From positions 964,501-1,028,500 of the forward strand of contig CALNXK010000014.1 of assembly GCA_942486035.1 (NCBI GenBank): 64,000 nt of DNA, read 5' to 3'. Both the position numbers and the translations under genes were made by a program. The stretch's first letter is position 1. Every line of letters begins with the position of its first letter. The stretch comes from Porites lobata. Taxonomy: Eukaryota > Cnidaria > Anthozoa > Scleractinia > Poritidae. Of this stretch, positions 22,779-35,309 are shown in pieces. The notes beneath the pieces were generated by a model. It had not been told where the DNA came from, did not search any database, and saw nothing but the letters and a program-made list of their open reading frames with translations.

Positions 22779-24395
22779 AACTAAAAAGATATCTGGGCTA
22801 GAGATTCTTGACTATCATAGAGAATGTGTAGTGAAGATGCCAGTGGCCTTCACCAGGGAACTTGTTTCAGCTAACCGGTCGCAGATTCCAAAACCTGAAG
22901 TGGCTAGGGAATGGCAACATCTGAGGCCCATCGCCGATAAGTTGACACCGTATCACCCAGATGCAGAAATTTCTATCCTGACTGGAAACAACTGCCCAAG
23001 AGCTATCCGACCCAGGGAAATAGTTGCCGGTGAAGATGACGAGGCGTACGCGCAGAGGACTATACTTGGTTGGGGAGTTATTGGAAGAGTCTGCAAGTCT
23101 AGTGATGTTGAAAACACAGACAAGGGTGTGTGCAATAGAGTTGAGGCTTCAGAAACTCGTCGCCAGTTTGCATTTGCCACGAAGGCTAAAGAGATTATTG
23201 GCCCAGAGAAAGTTCTCCGTGTGTTAGAAACTGACTTTGTTGAGACAAGTCCTAAGTACAAACCTTATTCCATGGAAGATGAGAGATTTCTAAGGATTCT
23301 TGAGGACGGAGTAAAGAAACAATCGGATGGACGTTACATGATGCCACTTCCGTTGAAATCAGACAGTGTGTCTCTTCCAAACAACCGCCAGCTTGCTGTA
23401 AAGAGGTGGAACCAACTGAAGGCCAGATTCAAGAATAATCCGAAGTTCTTTGCAGACTACCAGACCTTTATGAAGGACATAATTTTACAATGTGCAGAGG
23501 AAGTTCCTGTAGATAATCTTAAGGCTCAAGACGGTAAAGTCAATTACGTACCGCATACAGGTGTCTACCATCCAAAGAAACCAGGGCAGATAAGGGTGGT
23601 GTTTGACTGTTCGGCCCAGTTTAACGGAGTCAGCCTCAGTGACTACTTGCTGCAAGGTCCTGACTTTATGAACGATCTGTTGGGTATCTTGTGTCGTTTT
23701 CGCAAAGAAAGCGTTGCATTCATGACGGACATCAAGAGCATGTTCCATAAGTTCGTGGTTGCCGAAGAACACAGAGATCTGTTACGTTTTCTTTGGTGGT
23801 TGGATGGGATCCCCCAAAGGACGTAATCGACTATCGTATGAAAGTTCACCTGTTTGGTGCCAGCAGTTCACCAGGTTGTGCGAACTTTGGGCTTAGGCGA
23901 GCAGGTGACGATGGCGAAGAGTTTGGTACAGATGCTGCGGCGTTCATACGCAAGAACTTCTACGTAGATGATGGACTAAAATCTGTATCAACGGTACCCG
24001 AAGCCATTCAGTTAATCAAGGCCAGTCAAGCAATTTGTAGCAAGGCTTGTCTCAGATTACATAAAATAGTCTCGAACAAGAAAGAAGTTCTTGAAGCTAT
24101 TCCGGTTGATGACCATTCAAAGGAAATAAAGGAACTGAACTTAGCTGTAGATCCATTACCTATTGAAAGAGCCCTAGGCGTGATGTGGTGCGCTGAAAGT
24201 GACAGTTTCCGGTTCCGGATTGAACTTCATGATCGCCCTTTAACTCGAAGAGGTGTATTGTCCACTATTGGCTCCATTTATGATCCTAATGGGTACCTGG
24301 CCCCTGTTACACTCAGAGGTAAACAGATTCTTCAGCAGATGTGCAAAGACAAGCTGGATTGGCATAGCCCTGTTCCAGAGTATCTACACCCATAG
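22776..24395 (+). pseudogene. Second BEL/Pao element: reverse transcriptase
   Basis: Runs in two frames, breaking at about 23,810. Motifs in order: KKISGLEILDYHRE, ANRSQIPKPEVAREW, GNNCPRAIRPREIVAG, LGWGVIGRVC, MPLPLKSDSVSLPNNR, VVFDCSAQFNGVSL, MTDIKSMFHKF (first catalytic Asp), VHLFGASSSPGCANFGLRRA and KNFYVDDGLKSV, the intact YVDD box. ERALGVMWCAESDSFRF and RGVLSTIGSIYDPNGYLAPV follow as the connection region. Unlike the array family, the catalytic Asp pair is intact here. Confidence 0.85.
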
Positions 24396-25497
24396 TGGGA
24401 AAAGTGGCGGCGAGAAATCGGAGAAGTTGGAGAAACTAGAGATACAGCGATGTTTCACGCCAGACAACGTTGGCCAAGTGAAAGCAGTGGAGGTCCACTA
24501 TTTTTCAGATGCTTCAGTGGGAGGTTATGGTCAATGCTGTTATCTAAGATTGATTAACGAACTCGATCAAGCTCATTGTTCCTTCATCGTCAGAAAAGCT
24601 AGGGTAACCCCCCTTAAACACAAGACTATTCCAAGGCCGGAGTTAGCTGCTGCTACCACATCTGCAAGAATGAGTGAGTTCATGAGAAATGAGTTGGAGC
24701 ACCCGGAGATGAAAGAATTCTTCTGGACGGATAGCCGAGTAATTCTTGGATACATTAACAATGAAGCCAAAAGGTTTCACGTTTATGCTGCTAACAGAGT
24801 GCAGCAAATCCGGGACCTAACCGATCCCAACGCATGGTTTTACGTAGACACAAACAACAACCCCGCAGACGAAGCATCAAGAGGACTCACCGCAAAGCAG
24901 CTGGTTGAAGGATCTCTGTGGCTAACTGGTCCAGAATTCTTGTGGAAAAGCGGACCCTGTGAACCAGAAAACGTGGAGCTGCCTCGCCTTCAAGACTCTG
25001 ACCTGTAGGTGAAGAAAGTGTCTGTTTTGACCACGAAGGTCAGAAGTGTTGCTCCATTTCCAGATCAATTTGAAATAAGCAGACTAGATGGTGTATCTAG
25101 CTGGTACCATGTTATAAAGGTCATAGCTCTATGTTTACGTCTGAAGTCCAAGCTTCAAAGAAGGAAGATTAAGAAACTCGAGAGTCCAGTAACAGGATCA
25201 AGTACAGAAGTTGAGAAGTCAATACTGAGAGTTACACTTCCAGAGCTTCAGGAGGCAGAGAAGACCATGATCAGATGTTTGCAGAACGAACATTTCCGTG
25301 AGGAACTTCAAATTCTCTGCGACTTAAATGTAACCAACGGAGAGACAAACAGAAACCAAGCCAGAAAGAGGAACCAAGCGTTACGAAAGACCAGTTCGCT
25401 GTACAAACTGGATCCGTTTGTGGACCATAATGGCATAATTCGTGTTGGTGGTCGTATCAGAAGAGCAGATACACCAGTGAAAAGAACACTTGACTGA
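24396..25497 (+). pseudogene. Second BEL/Pao element: RNase H and integrase amino end
   Basis: The frame 24,253-25,008 carries RNase H: YFSDASVGGYGQCCYLRL, IPRPELAAATTSARM, FFWTDSRVILGYINNEAKRF and NPADEASRGLTAKQL. A TAG near 25,006 precedes the frame 25,009-25,497, which is the linker to integrase and ends in SSLYKLDPFVDHNGIIRVGGR. The order matches the other BEL elements in the window. Confidence 0.8.
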
Positions 25498-26792
25498 ACT
25501 GTTGATTCAACATCACCATCTCAAAGTGAACCATATGGGTCGTGGTATGACGCATAACGAGTTGCGGCAAAGTGGCCATTGGTTGATCAATGGTTCATCA
25601 AAAGTAGCGAGGTTCATATCGAGTTGTGTGACATGTAGACGACTGCGTAGGCCCACTGAGCAGCAGAAGATGGCCTGCCTTCCTGACGACAGACTTGAAC
25701 CAGCTCCTCCCTTTTCGTTTTGTGCCGTTGATTACTTTGGACCGTTCATTGTCAAAGAGAGAAGAAGTGAAGTTAAACGCTATGGAGTATTGTTTACATG
25801 TATGGGGTCACGAAGTATTCATCTAGAGACTGCCAATTCATTGGAGAGTTCTTCATTTATCAATGCATTGAGGCGTTTCATGAATCGGAGAGGTGCTGTG
25901 AGACAACTGAGGTCCGACCAAGGGACAAATTTCATTCGTGCACGAAGTGAACAGAAAGCAACATTATGTGAGATGAATCAAGATCATGTTCAAGATTATT
26001 TTCTAAGGAATGGATGCGAGTGGATTCCATTCAAGTTGAACGTACCCCATTCTAGTCAATGGGCAGGACATGGGAACGTATGATTCGTAGTGAACGCAAC
26101 GCACTTGAACCACTACTGTTACAAGCTAGCAGCCAACTTGATGATGAGACATTGCGAACACTCTTGACAGAAGTCGAATGCATTATTAATTCAAGACCCC
26201 TCAGCGTCCATAACGTATGTGATGCAGAAGCGCCAGAGCCGTTGACTCCTAACCAACTTCTTACTATGAAACCTAAAAGAGTGCTACCGGCCCCCGGAAA
26301 GTTTCAAAGAGCCGATATGTATATTGTCGTAAACGTTGGAGAAGAGTTCAGTATCTTGCAAATGAATTTTGGCTGAGATGGCGGGGAGAGTATCTTCAAA
26401 TGTTACAAGTCAGGCAAAAGTGGGTCCAGCCTAAGAGAAACCTTGCTGTTGGTGATATAGTCATCTCTAAGGAAAGTGAAAGCACGCGCAACAAGTGGCC
26501 ACTTGGCAAAGTAGTGCAGGTGTACCCAAGTGACGACAGATATGTCAGAAAGATCAGGTTGCTGATGGCAGACGGGAATTTGGATGATAGTGGCAAACGC
26601 CAATGCCCACCATCATATTTAGACAGACCTATACACAAGCTCACTCTATTGTTGACTGCAGATGAAGTGTTCCAGGAATATGTCTTTCACGAGGAGACCA
26701 GGGAAGTCCCCCATCATCGAGGAGCCAACGAAGAACAATTGAAAGACGCTGCAAAGGTTTCATTGTCAATGAACATTGTAGTGAACACTTGA
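25490..26792 (+). pseudogene. Second BEL/Pao element: integrase
   Basis: Three frames. The zinc-binding region has HHHLKVNHMGRG and CVTCRRLRRP. The core has AVDYFGPFIV (first Asp), SDQGTNFIRA (second Asp), then VPHSSQ, where a frameshift near 26,060 splits the GTWERMIRS motif with the catalytic Glu. CIINSRPLSV follows. A DUF5641-type end (26,400-26,792) has VGDIVISKES, WPLGKVVQVYPSDD and VRKIRLL. Frame breaks at 25,495, 26,060 and 26,376 make it inactive as read. Confidence 0.8.
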
Positions 26793-26960
26793 TTTTGATT
26801 AACTCATTTAACATTCATTCGCTGTTGCCGATCAGTGACTTGAGCTTTCGAGATTCTAATGTTTGAGTATCGAACTGATAGTTTGTTGAACGTTTAGCCT
26901 TAGGGACTCATGTAGGTTTATTGTTTTGTTTTAACTGCATGGCATGCAGTTGAGGAGCCA

Positions 26961-27137
26961 TGTTACTACAGCAGTGCGGTAGTAAGGAGTATTTATGGTC
27001 AGCGGTTGTTACCATTTTGCTTAGGACTCGTGCTAGTTGCCGCCATGTTCTTGTTTATAACATGTGTGATTTAGGTTTACAACCTATGTAATCCTTCGCT
27101 CATCCGTATCGTGTAAGGCAGACTAAGTTTTCCCACA
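26961..27137 (+). mobile_element. Putative 3' LTR of the second BEL/Pao element
   Basis: A 177-bp stretch starting TGTTACTACAGC and ending TTCCCACA, placed 170 bp after the integrase. It contains GTCAGCGGTTGTT and GCCGCCATGTT, both also present in the Gypsy LTR at 61,341. No partner LTR was found upstream of gag, so the borders are uncertain. Confidence 0.4.
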
Positions 27138-28865
27138 ATGGGGAAAAATAAAAGTTGATGTCCCGATTACTGACTGTCTCTGAGATGCTCTGCTTGTTAT
27201 ACAATCCTATCTCGAAACTACTTAATCCGAGTGAAAGAAATTTTTCTCACACTATATCGAGCTTCACAAGGATAGGGTTTGTGAGAAGCAATGTGCTGTA
27301 CTGGTACAACATCATATATTATCCACATTCAAAAAAGGTAGCCATGAAAGGTACAAAAATCTTAGAGACGTCTACTCCAGGTAAAAAGCAAATTTAAAAT
27401 TCACTTGCAAGATCGGGAACTAAGCTAACGCTACACTGTCTACTTTTCAGACAGATCAAACAATTTTTAATTAAACTTAAGCTCACCTGCACCATCAAAT
27501 CCAAACTGCGCTGAGCCTCTTTCAACGGGCACTCCTTGGACACTGAACTGCAAAAACATTTACGAACAGTCACATTGCAAGAAAAAAAGCATCCAATTTT
27601 AACTGACAACTTATTAGTCCCCTAAAAATTGGTTTCATAAAAGTGAAATGAAACAAACTATAGTCCAAATGGCCATCCTGCCGGGAAAGACAAGGGATGC
27701 GAATCCACTCGAATGTACAAAGAACACCAACAATTTACACAAGTTTATCGGCTTACTCACGTGCGATTTCACAGTTGTATTGCAGAAATTAACTCTGGAA
27801 TTACATGTATAATCGGTAAAAGCAGTGTTGGTTTTGGATAATATTGTCCAAGAGTACAAGTGCGCCATTTTGTATTTTCTCTCTCCCTCGTCCCCTCGAA
27901 GCTCAAGAGGAAGCCTGGCACTGGCTGGCAATTTGAACTGCACAGGAAAAACCTTTAGCTTTAAAGCTTATGCTTTTTTAACAAAAGGTGTACATCTGAA
28001 TGAATTGTATTGATGAGGGCATTAACTTGTTAGAGGTGCTTTGGACCTACATCATTACAATGCAAAAAATGTCTCTTTTTATTTACACAGGTTTTGGAAG
28101 CCACTGAACGGTCTTGAATGGTGAAAATATACATGAAGCATATACTTTGGCAGGGTAGAGCACTTCTTCATTCTAAAATTCGCTGGTGAGAGACGTGAGC
28201 TAGCGTACTTGAATTGGTTTAAGCCACCATTCTTCGAGGAAAACGTGAACTTGTGGAGAATTGACACCTGTCTACGCTTTTACAAGTGGCTGCCATACGT
28301 GTTCGTCAAGGACATTGAGTCTTAAGTAATCGTAGCCAAGGACAGGAATAACATATGGATTCTCTCACCCGTGTAATGTCCAGTCCTGATCTCAACAGCA
28401 TCTGAAAGCTTTCTCTGAATATCTGAGTTGGATCAACATAGCCAGGTCCCGTTCATCTCCTAGTCTGCTAATACAGCCCTTTCTCCTTGCCGCCAGGGAC
28501 GTTGACATCGCAAACAATGGTCTCCATCGTGGATTTTACCACCCATTAGAAATCAAGTTACACTCGCAATATAATTTTACCCGTGGACATACAGGGGGGG
28601 GGGTCAGGCGTACATGGTGGTTGCCACCCCCCCAACCCCCCGTGAGGTTTTTATTTTTTTCCTAGCGGAACGCTCTTAGCGGCGAGGAGCAAGGAGAACC
28701 GGCTGTAGTCAGTAGAAATTGTCTTACTGGTGTTGAATTTTGTGCGCCGACAAATGCGAGAAAACAAAGTTAAAGTAAGATTAAGTTTGAGTTAATTTTT
28801 AGCAGACAATAGGCGAGTTTCGTATTTCCGGGTGGCCTAGGACGAATGCTTGCTTTTGCGCAACA
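27138..28865. other. Intergenic stretch without recognised genes
   Basis: Short open frames on both strands show no known motif. A G run at 28,590-28,602 and a C run at 28,626-28,642 flank a short spacer and could pair. Nothing else is supported. Confidence 0.5.
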
Positions 28866-29859
28866 GCGAGGCTAATGCGGGTCACTTCTCAACAAGAAGA
28901 CAAACAAACACTAGAAAACTGCGTCTGAGTTGCCGAAAAAAGGGAAAATTTGAAACGCTGAAAGGTTCCGGAGGTTTCAAAACTTACTTACAGGTTTGAG
29001 AAATCATTGTTTCAAACAGCAAAAGGGAAATCAGCTCGTCATCACTGCGAAAGACAATGAGCCTGACCAGAAATCGACCAAAATAGTGTTAAGATGGTTT
29101 CAAAATCCTTAAACACTGAAGGTACTGGCCTGAAGCCAATTTAATGTTACTTGAGTGATGGTTAAAAGTTCTTTAAGCCATACCTTCCATTGGAGTGGAC
29201 GTACTTGTCGAACGCCTGCAAGTTCAATTGAAACCTTATTTTCAGTTGACTTTTTTTCTAACAGAGCGAGGGCAAAATCTTGTGCTTTTGAAAAAAATAC
29301 AGCGACCGGGCAGACGTCCTGCATTCATTCCTTGCACTGTGAGGAGGTTAATTCGGTTTTAACGAAGATGACTATAATGGAATTAGTTTATTTAAACATA
29401 AGCTTACTTCTAGTTGACAGAGAAGAATATAATATATGCTTCTCAGAGAAAAACGTAGGCGTATTTCCGTCGACAAGAACTCAACACAGAATTTTATACA
29501 GACAATGTACTTAGCCGTTTAAACTCCATTTTACAGATATACACAAAAGTAAAAAAGAATACTAAGAAGTAAGATAATTAAAGGGAATAAAATATTGTCA
29601 TTTTAACAAACTGTACCCTTTTCAAGCTTAAAAAGTTTACCTCTTCTTTTGGGTTCGTCGCTTTTTTTTGGTCTGTTACATACGATCAGCTTTTTCCACA
29701 ATTTTGTTGTTTGCAACAGAAATCCCTTTGGCTTACAGGTAAAGGTTAAGCTTCAAAATCTTACTGTTTCGAAGATTTCTATCGTTTTCCAGCGACTCAG
29801 CGGGAAATTACATATGTTTGTTTTTGTTTTGCAAAGACGTTGACTCGCATTAGCCTCGC
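28866..29859. mobile_element. Region bounded by a 19-bp inverted repeat (possible DNA transposon remnant)
   Basis: GCGAGGCTAATGCGGGTCA at 28,866-28,884 recurs inverted at 29,841-29,859 with one mismatch; the bases inside the two ends are also loosely similar (runs of ACAAACA). Length 994 bp. No convincing coding sequence lies inside. The right end continues into the small hairpin GCCTCG-CAAT-CGAGGC and a T run. No target duplication was recognised, so this is only a candidate element. Confidence 0.4.
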
Positions 29860-30420
29860 AATCGAGGCTTTTTTTCTCTAGATCAAGGCTGATTTAGCTA
29901 AGTTGTTTTTCTTCTTTTTCAACCATTCAGCATCACCATGTGAAATTAACATTTGTCTGTAGGTGTTTTGTTTTTAAGGTCATGAATGATGCCCCAGTGT
30001 CATGTGTGGTAAAACATTTATGTGCTGTCTGCTTTGAGTTGAGAAGTGGCGAAAAGGGTGAAAAATGTCCGCAATTAGGGCCATATATTTAAAAATATAT
30101 ATTTAGACGCCAGTGGTTGAAAAGTGGTATGAAGAACTGAATTCGCAAAAATACTTTCACTTCGTATCTTAGCTAATTTCATTACACCGTTTATTTATTT
30201 TCCAAAACAAGAAGTGTGATATTTTGAACAGTTTTTGACTATTGCCTGTCAGGTATGAATCTTTTTATATGGCTAGTACTGTTAATATCTGTTGTTTGAT
30301 GGGTTTGGAGGCTAGCTTAAGAGAGATGTAAAATTAATACTGAATTTTATAATTCAAAATGACATTTCATTTCATGGTTATTTTTGTTTTGTTTTGTTTT
30401 CCTTGGATTTTGTTTATCAG
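29860..30420. other. AT-rich stretch before the SANT-like gene
   Basis: No coding sequence recognised. Near its end a pyrimidine-rich run and TTTATCAG at 30,413-30,420 form a good splice acceptor for the following exon. Confidence 0.5.
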
Positions 30421-31201
30421 GACGATAATGGTTTGGTCAGAACAGAAAGGTGTCAAACTGCTGCGAGCTATGAAAGCAGAGGGGGTATTTGTAACTAACA
30501 AGAGAGGCAGCCAGGAGAGAGGTGTTGTGTGGCAAAATGTTGCGAGTGTCCTTTTTGCAGACTCTTTGACAGTAAACGCAAGGGGCCGTAAGAGACCAGT
30601 ACCAAGTACTTGCAAAAAATGGAGAGAGAAAGTGAGAAGACAGGAAAATGAAAGTGGAGGAGGGGATGAGCAATTGACAGAAGTTGAGATCTTACTAGAA
30701 GAGCTGGTAGAGATAGAAAATGAATCTGAAAAAAAGGCTGAACAGGAAGGCGATGGACACAAGAAAGCAGTGGCAGAAGAGAAGAAAAAAGCCACAGAGT
30801 TGAGAGAGAGAGCACTGGAGAGGTTTAGCTAGACTAGAAAGAGGCATGAGCATGAAGAATCAAAAAATGATGAAGAGGAAGAGGAACCTAAACAAAGAAG
30901 ATCAGGTGGAGAGGTAATGGAATGGCTGAAAGAAAAAGGTGAATATGGACGGCAACTAAGGGAGCAAGAACTACCGGAGAAAAGAGAGGAAGGAGAGGCA
31001 CAAAGAGTTCAAAATGAACAGTTCATGCTGCAGCTTCAAAGCCAGAATGAACAAATGAAACTGTTCCAGCAACAAATGCTGCAGCAAATGCAGCATCAAC
31101 AACAACAGCAGCAACAGTTTGTCATGATGTAACATCAGATGATGTCCATGGTACAACAGCAAGCCCAAACTATGTCACATTTGTTGAATAAGAACGATTA
31201 A
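30421..31201 (+). pseudogene. SANT/Myb-like DNA-binding protein with glutamine-rich end, two in-frame stops
   Basis: One frame runs from a splice acceptor at 30,420 (first Met at 30,428) to TAA at 31,199. It opens with a trihelix/SANT-like domain (LLRAMKAEGVF, GSQERGVVWQNVASVL, CKKWREKVRRQENES), then an acidic stretch TEVEILLEELVEIE, a long charged coiled coil, and a Gln-rich tail (QQQMLQQMQHQ). Two stops interrupt the frame: TAG at 30,830 and TAA at 31,130. Both lie where Gln codons would fit (CAG to TAG, CAA to TAA), each a single C-to-T change. The same frame remains protein-like after each stop. This is probably a recent pseudogene of an expanded cnidarian family, which may itself derive from a transposon-associated DNA-binding protein. 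Sequencing error cannot explain both easily. Confidence 0.6.
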
Positions 31202-31389
31202 ACAGTTAATGGCTATTTTACAAGGCAAACACAAAAATAATTGTCATCGCAATTTCTTGAATCATTTACTGTTCAATAATATTTTTCAAAAAGTTGCAAC
31301 ATTGGGTATTCTTTCAATAGTATCCATGATCGTAAATTCAATTCGCGTTTATTTAATTAGTGAAAAAAAATTGCGTAATTATGTCACAG

Positions 31390-31615
31390 CACAGACCTCT
31401 ATACATGTAACGGATGGACCATTAGACAATTTCTGGTGGAAGTGGGGAAGTTTTGTGGCATATGATTGTTTTCATCAACATTTTCCTAATTTTTTTTAGC
31501 TATTGCAAGAATATTTGAGGGTTTCTTAGCATGCATGAATTTTTTCCATTTAATTTTTCCTTGCAAGAATATATACTTTTTACTTAACTCCCACCCCCCC
31601 CACTTCCCACACACT
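31390..31615 (+). repeat. Dispersed repeat B, copy 1
   Basis: Contains GGACCATTAGACAATTTCTGG, TAGCATGCATGAATTTTTTCC and TTTTCCTTGCAAGAATAT, ending in a C run. It matches 57,995-58,225 in the same orientation. The GGACCATTAGA end looks like a MITE terminus, but the inverted partner end is not seen. Confidence 0.6.
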
Positions 31616-31864
31616 TAGAAGTTTTCTGATTACATCTCTTAGTAAGCTGTATCATTTCAAAACTAGTAATATCCTGCATCTAATACAGCGATCATTATTT
31701 GCTTAGAAGAGAGCATCTAATGACTTTTAACTTGCATGTCAATGTAAAGGAGGCCATAAACATGTTTTTGGACATGGAGACAAATGTCCAGACAATCGCA
31801 ACAGTACTCCTCTAAAAACACCTGAAATGCAGCAATCCCTGCTTCAGAGGTAGCATGTAGAAGT

Positions 31865-34140
31865 AGCTTACCTCAGGAAAGAGCGCTAGGTGTAAAATGG
31901 TGCGCAGTAGAGGATCTGCCGAGTCTGAAGCCAGTGAGGAGTGAATTTCCCAACACTAAGCGAGGTGTTTTAAGTACAACAAGCAGTCTGTTTGAGCCTC
32001 TTGGGCTTGCCGCCCCATACGTGATTAAGGCAAAACTGATTATTCAAGAACATAGGAGGCGTCAGATCAAGTGGGATGAAGTGTTGCCCAACGACATTCC
32101 TCAGCAGTGGCAAGTTTGGAAGAACGGTTTGAAGACTTTGCAGCCTATCGCAGTTCCCTGATGGTACAGCTTCCATCATCATGAGTGCCAAAGCGTGCAG
32201 TTACTTTTGTTTTGTGATGCCTCTGAAATCGCTTACGGAGCAGTTGCCTGATTTCGTACGGTGACGTGTGGATGTGTTAATATGAGCTTTGTTATAGGCA
32301 AGACAAGATTGAATCAAGACATTGACCATACCACGTTTGGAGCTGCAAGCTGCAGTTGTGGCCGCTAGGCTGAAGACCAAGATATTAGAAGAAATCGACT
32401 TTGAAGTTGACGAAACACATTTCTGGAGTGACTCCGAGATCGTGTTGCACTACCTTAGCCACACGCAGAGGAGATTCAGCGTGTACGTATTACACAGAGT
32501 TGCTGGAATTACCGCCAGATCAGACGTTACATCACATTTCCGGCACAATAAACGTAGCTGACAATTGTACAAGAGGGAAGGAGATTCACGAATTAACTCC
32601 GGAAAGCCGATGCATCAGCGGCACCCAATTTTTTATGCTACCTGAAGAGGAATGGTCGAGTTCCAAAGAAGACCTCCGAGTAAATGACAGCGAATTAGAG
32701 GTCGGGGTCTCAGTCCTAACAACCTCGATCACTCCTTCTGTGATTGTAGTAGAATGGGAAAAATACTCTACTTGGAAAAGCCTTATTAGGCTCCACCTCC
32801 AGGGTGGCAGATTAAGATTTCGACTGCTGATGATCTCAAAGAAGCATCATTGGCCTCGTGCAAGATAACCCAAATCAAATCGTTTGGGGAGGGGTATAAG
32901 GATCTTCAAGCAACTCAAGCTCTGAGTAAAAGCACACTTCTTCCCTGGCGACTGGTCCTTACAGAAGGTGGCCGACTGGACAAAGCTCTGATACCCTTTG
33001 AGACAAAGCACCAAGTAATTGTTTCACCAAAACATCCTTTGTACAGGTTGCTGGTTCAAGACCTTCACAAGAAACACTTCCACGTAGGAAGAGAACACGT
33101 TTTGGCCCTTGTGCATCAGCAGTTCTGGATCCCACGAGGGAAATGATTCATTAGAACGATCGTTAATGACTGCCTGCACTGCAAAAGGAGAAGAGCGAAA
33201 CCAGAAATACCTGTGATGGTATCCTTACTGGGAGCGATCGACTTGCACTGAGTGAGCTTCCGTTCACAAACACCGGCGTGGACTACTTCGGTCCGATGAA
33301 TGTTAAGAGAGGACGAGTCATGGAAAAAAGATGGGGATGTTTGTTTACGTGTCTGACCACCAGTTCGGTTCACTTAAAGCTAGCAGGTGACTTCACCACT
33401 GATTCCTTTATCATGGCGTTGAGAAGATTTTGCAGAAGAAGAGGCAACCGTAAGACAATGCGTTTGGACAACGGAACGAAATTTGTCGGATGCTTGGAAG
33501 TCACTGAGTGAAGAACGGATTAATGGAGAGCTTTCTCAAGAAGGGATCACCTGGTACTTCAAGCCCCCTTCATCCCCAATATGGGAGGAATATTCGAGTC
33601 AACGGTCAAGCAAGTAAAGAGAGCTATGAAAACCATCATAAATGATCAACTTCTACCCGAAGAAACACTCCATACAGTCCTTGTCGAAGCAGAGGTTATC
33701 ATAAATAGTCGTCCGCTCACTGGGGTCAGTGATGACATCAACAATAACGAGACACTTACACCAAACCACTTCCTCATCGAACGAGCATCACTAAACACCC
33801 GGTCAGTTTGAAGAACGTGAAATTAATAACCGCAAGAGGTGGAGAATGGCCCAGGTGCTTGCTGATATGATATGGCGATGATGATCCATTCGAAGTGGAA
33901 CAAAGAACAGTGTAGCTTAAAGGAAGGCCACTTGATCCTGTTGGAAGAATGATGATGCGCCCCGGTCACATTGGCCTTGCCTCTTGGAAGAGTTGTCAAG
34001 ACATTCCCTGGAGATGATGGCAGAGGTCAAGACTCCTGACGGAACCTTGATGCGGCCTGCCGCGAAGATGTGCTTGTTGGAAGAATCTGCTTGATGGTTT
34101 GAAGAATGCAGAGCAGTGCTTTACCAAGAACGTTTGTAGT
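31865..34140 (+). pseudogene. Third BEL/Pao element, heavily decayed, RT connection to integrase
   Basis: Pieces in order, in different frames. RT connection: QERALGVKWCAVEDLPSLK and KRGVLSTTSSLFEPLGLAAPYV (31,870-32,160). RNase H: IPRLELQAAVVAARLK and FWSDSEIVLHYLSHTQRRF (32,322-32,560). Integrase: LLVQDLHKKHFHVGREHVLALVHQQFWIPRG (in parts, 33,040-33,146), then DYFGPMNVKRGR, RLDNGTKFVG and GGIFESTVKQVKRAM, then VIINSRPLTG. The end decays after 33,811. Gag, protease and the catalytic part of RT are missing. It is older than the other two by the number of lesions. Confidence 0.8.
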
Positions 34141-35309
34141 TAGGAACAGTTTTCGGTTTTGTTGATGTTTGTAAATTAGGTTGTCATTCGTCTCATTGAC
34201 TCACTTGGGGGGGGGGGGACTATAGAGCGGTCGCTGGCCATTCAACTCATAGTGATGTGATGTGATGTGCATGACGACTTCGTAGCGGTCAAAATGTGTC
34301 ATTCTCCGAACCCCACTCCACTGGGGTTCATGCATATGCAAGTCCATTGTTTCCCAGTATCATGTGACATTTTTGCGTCACGTGCTGTCATTAGACCGGA
34401 GCGAGCTGAACAACCGGTTTCACAATCTCAGGTATATTCGAAAGCCAGCCGTGAACAGGAAAAAACGACAAGTAAACAAATGCTGAACAGGAAGTCAACA
34501 AACACTATATACCACCGACTTGAAAATTGAGGCCAGCGACAAAGCAGGGAGGTACTTGTTTCGGTTGTATGATCGTCAGCGAGGCGATCGAAACTACATC
34601 GCTTAACTGTTTAGGATGAAGTTTTTGTTCCATTGTGATTTCGTCGAACTATGACGCTTTCTTCACATGCAAGTAAGTACACATGTTTTTCTTGCGTAAA
34701 TTTTTAACGTAATTAATAACGATTGCTTAGTTTCATTTTATCAGAGAGAAATGTAAGCAGTTTTGATCGTCCCAACTGGAAGATAATGACAAACATTATA
34801 CATATACAGTATTGCATCAGCTGATTTTAAGCGAGGTTTAAGCTTATCTTTACATTAAAGATCCGAACACCGCAAGTAAACCGAAAGTTTGCAAGATCCG
34901 TACGTTTCTGGTGTAGATTACATGCCGAAATGCGTGGCTTTGTCACTGAGACACTGTGATGCTTTTGTTGTTATAGGGAGGGACTGGAGGCCATTTTGAG
35001 CTGTTTTGACAATGTAACATGTTGCTCATTTTCATTTTTGTTGTGGTAAAAACATAACTTAGGCAGCCTAATACTACATAATTTTAGATATGCAGAGAAG
35101 TGTACCAGGATTTCAACAAAGTTTGAAAACATCAAAGCTTGATTTGAGACTGTTCTTGTGGCTGCCATTTTGAAAGCTCAAGGGTACATATATTTAGTCA
35201 TCACTGGAAGGGGATTTAAACTAACTGTATGCAATGAACCCTATAGAGGAAAACAATGCAATCAACCTCATATTATTTTTGATTTTGTTCTAGCATAGTA
35301 AACTGTATT
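34141..35309. other. Upstream region of the 35.3-kb gene, with possible promoter and 5' exon
   Basis: A G run at 34,207-34,218 could be the purine tract of the decayed BEL. GTCGCTGGCC near 34,230 is repeated inverted near 34,531. A TATA-like CTATATACC lies near 34,505. A possible non-coding exon ends at CATGCAA|GTAAGTAC near 34,672, and an acceptor TTGTTCTAG at 35,285-35,293 lies 16 bases before the start codon, so a 5'-UTR intron is plausible. Confidence 0.35.

Noticed and set aside
20532..26792. Host gene encoding a retroelement-like protein
   Set aside because: Order of gag, zinc knuckles, protease, RT, RNase H and integrase with frame breaks fits a decayed BEL/Pao element, not a domesticated gene.
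34230..34540. MITE bounded by GTCGCTGGCC inverted repeats
   Set aside because: Only 10 bases match, there is no target duplication, and the surrounding bases do not pair. Left as a note only.
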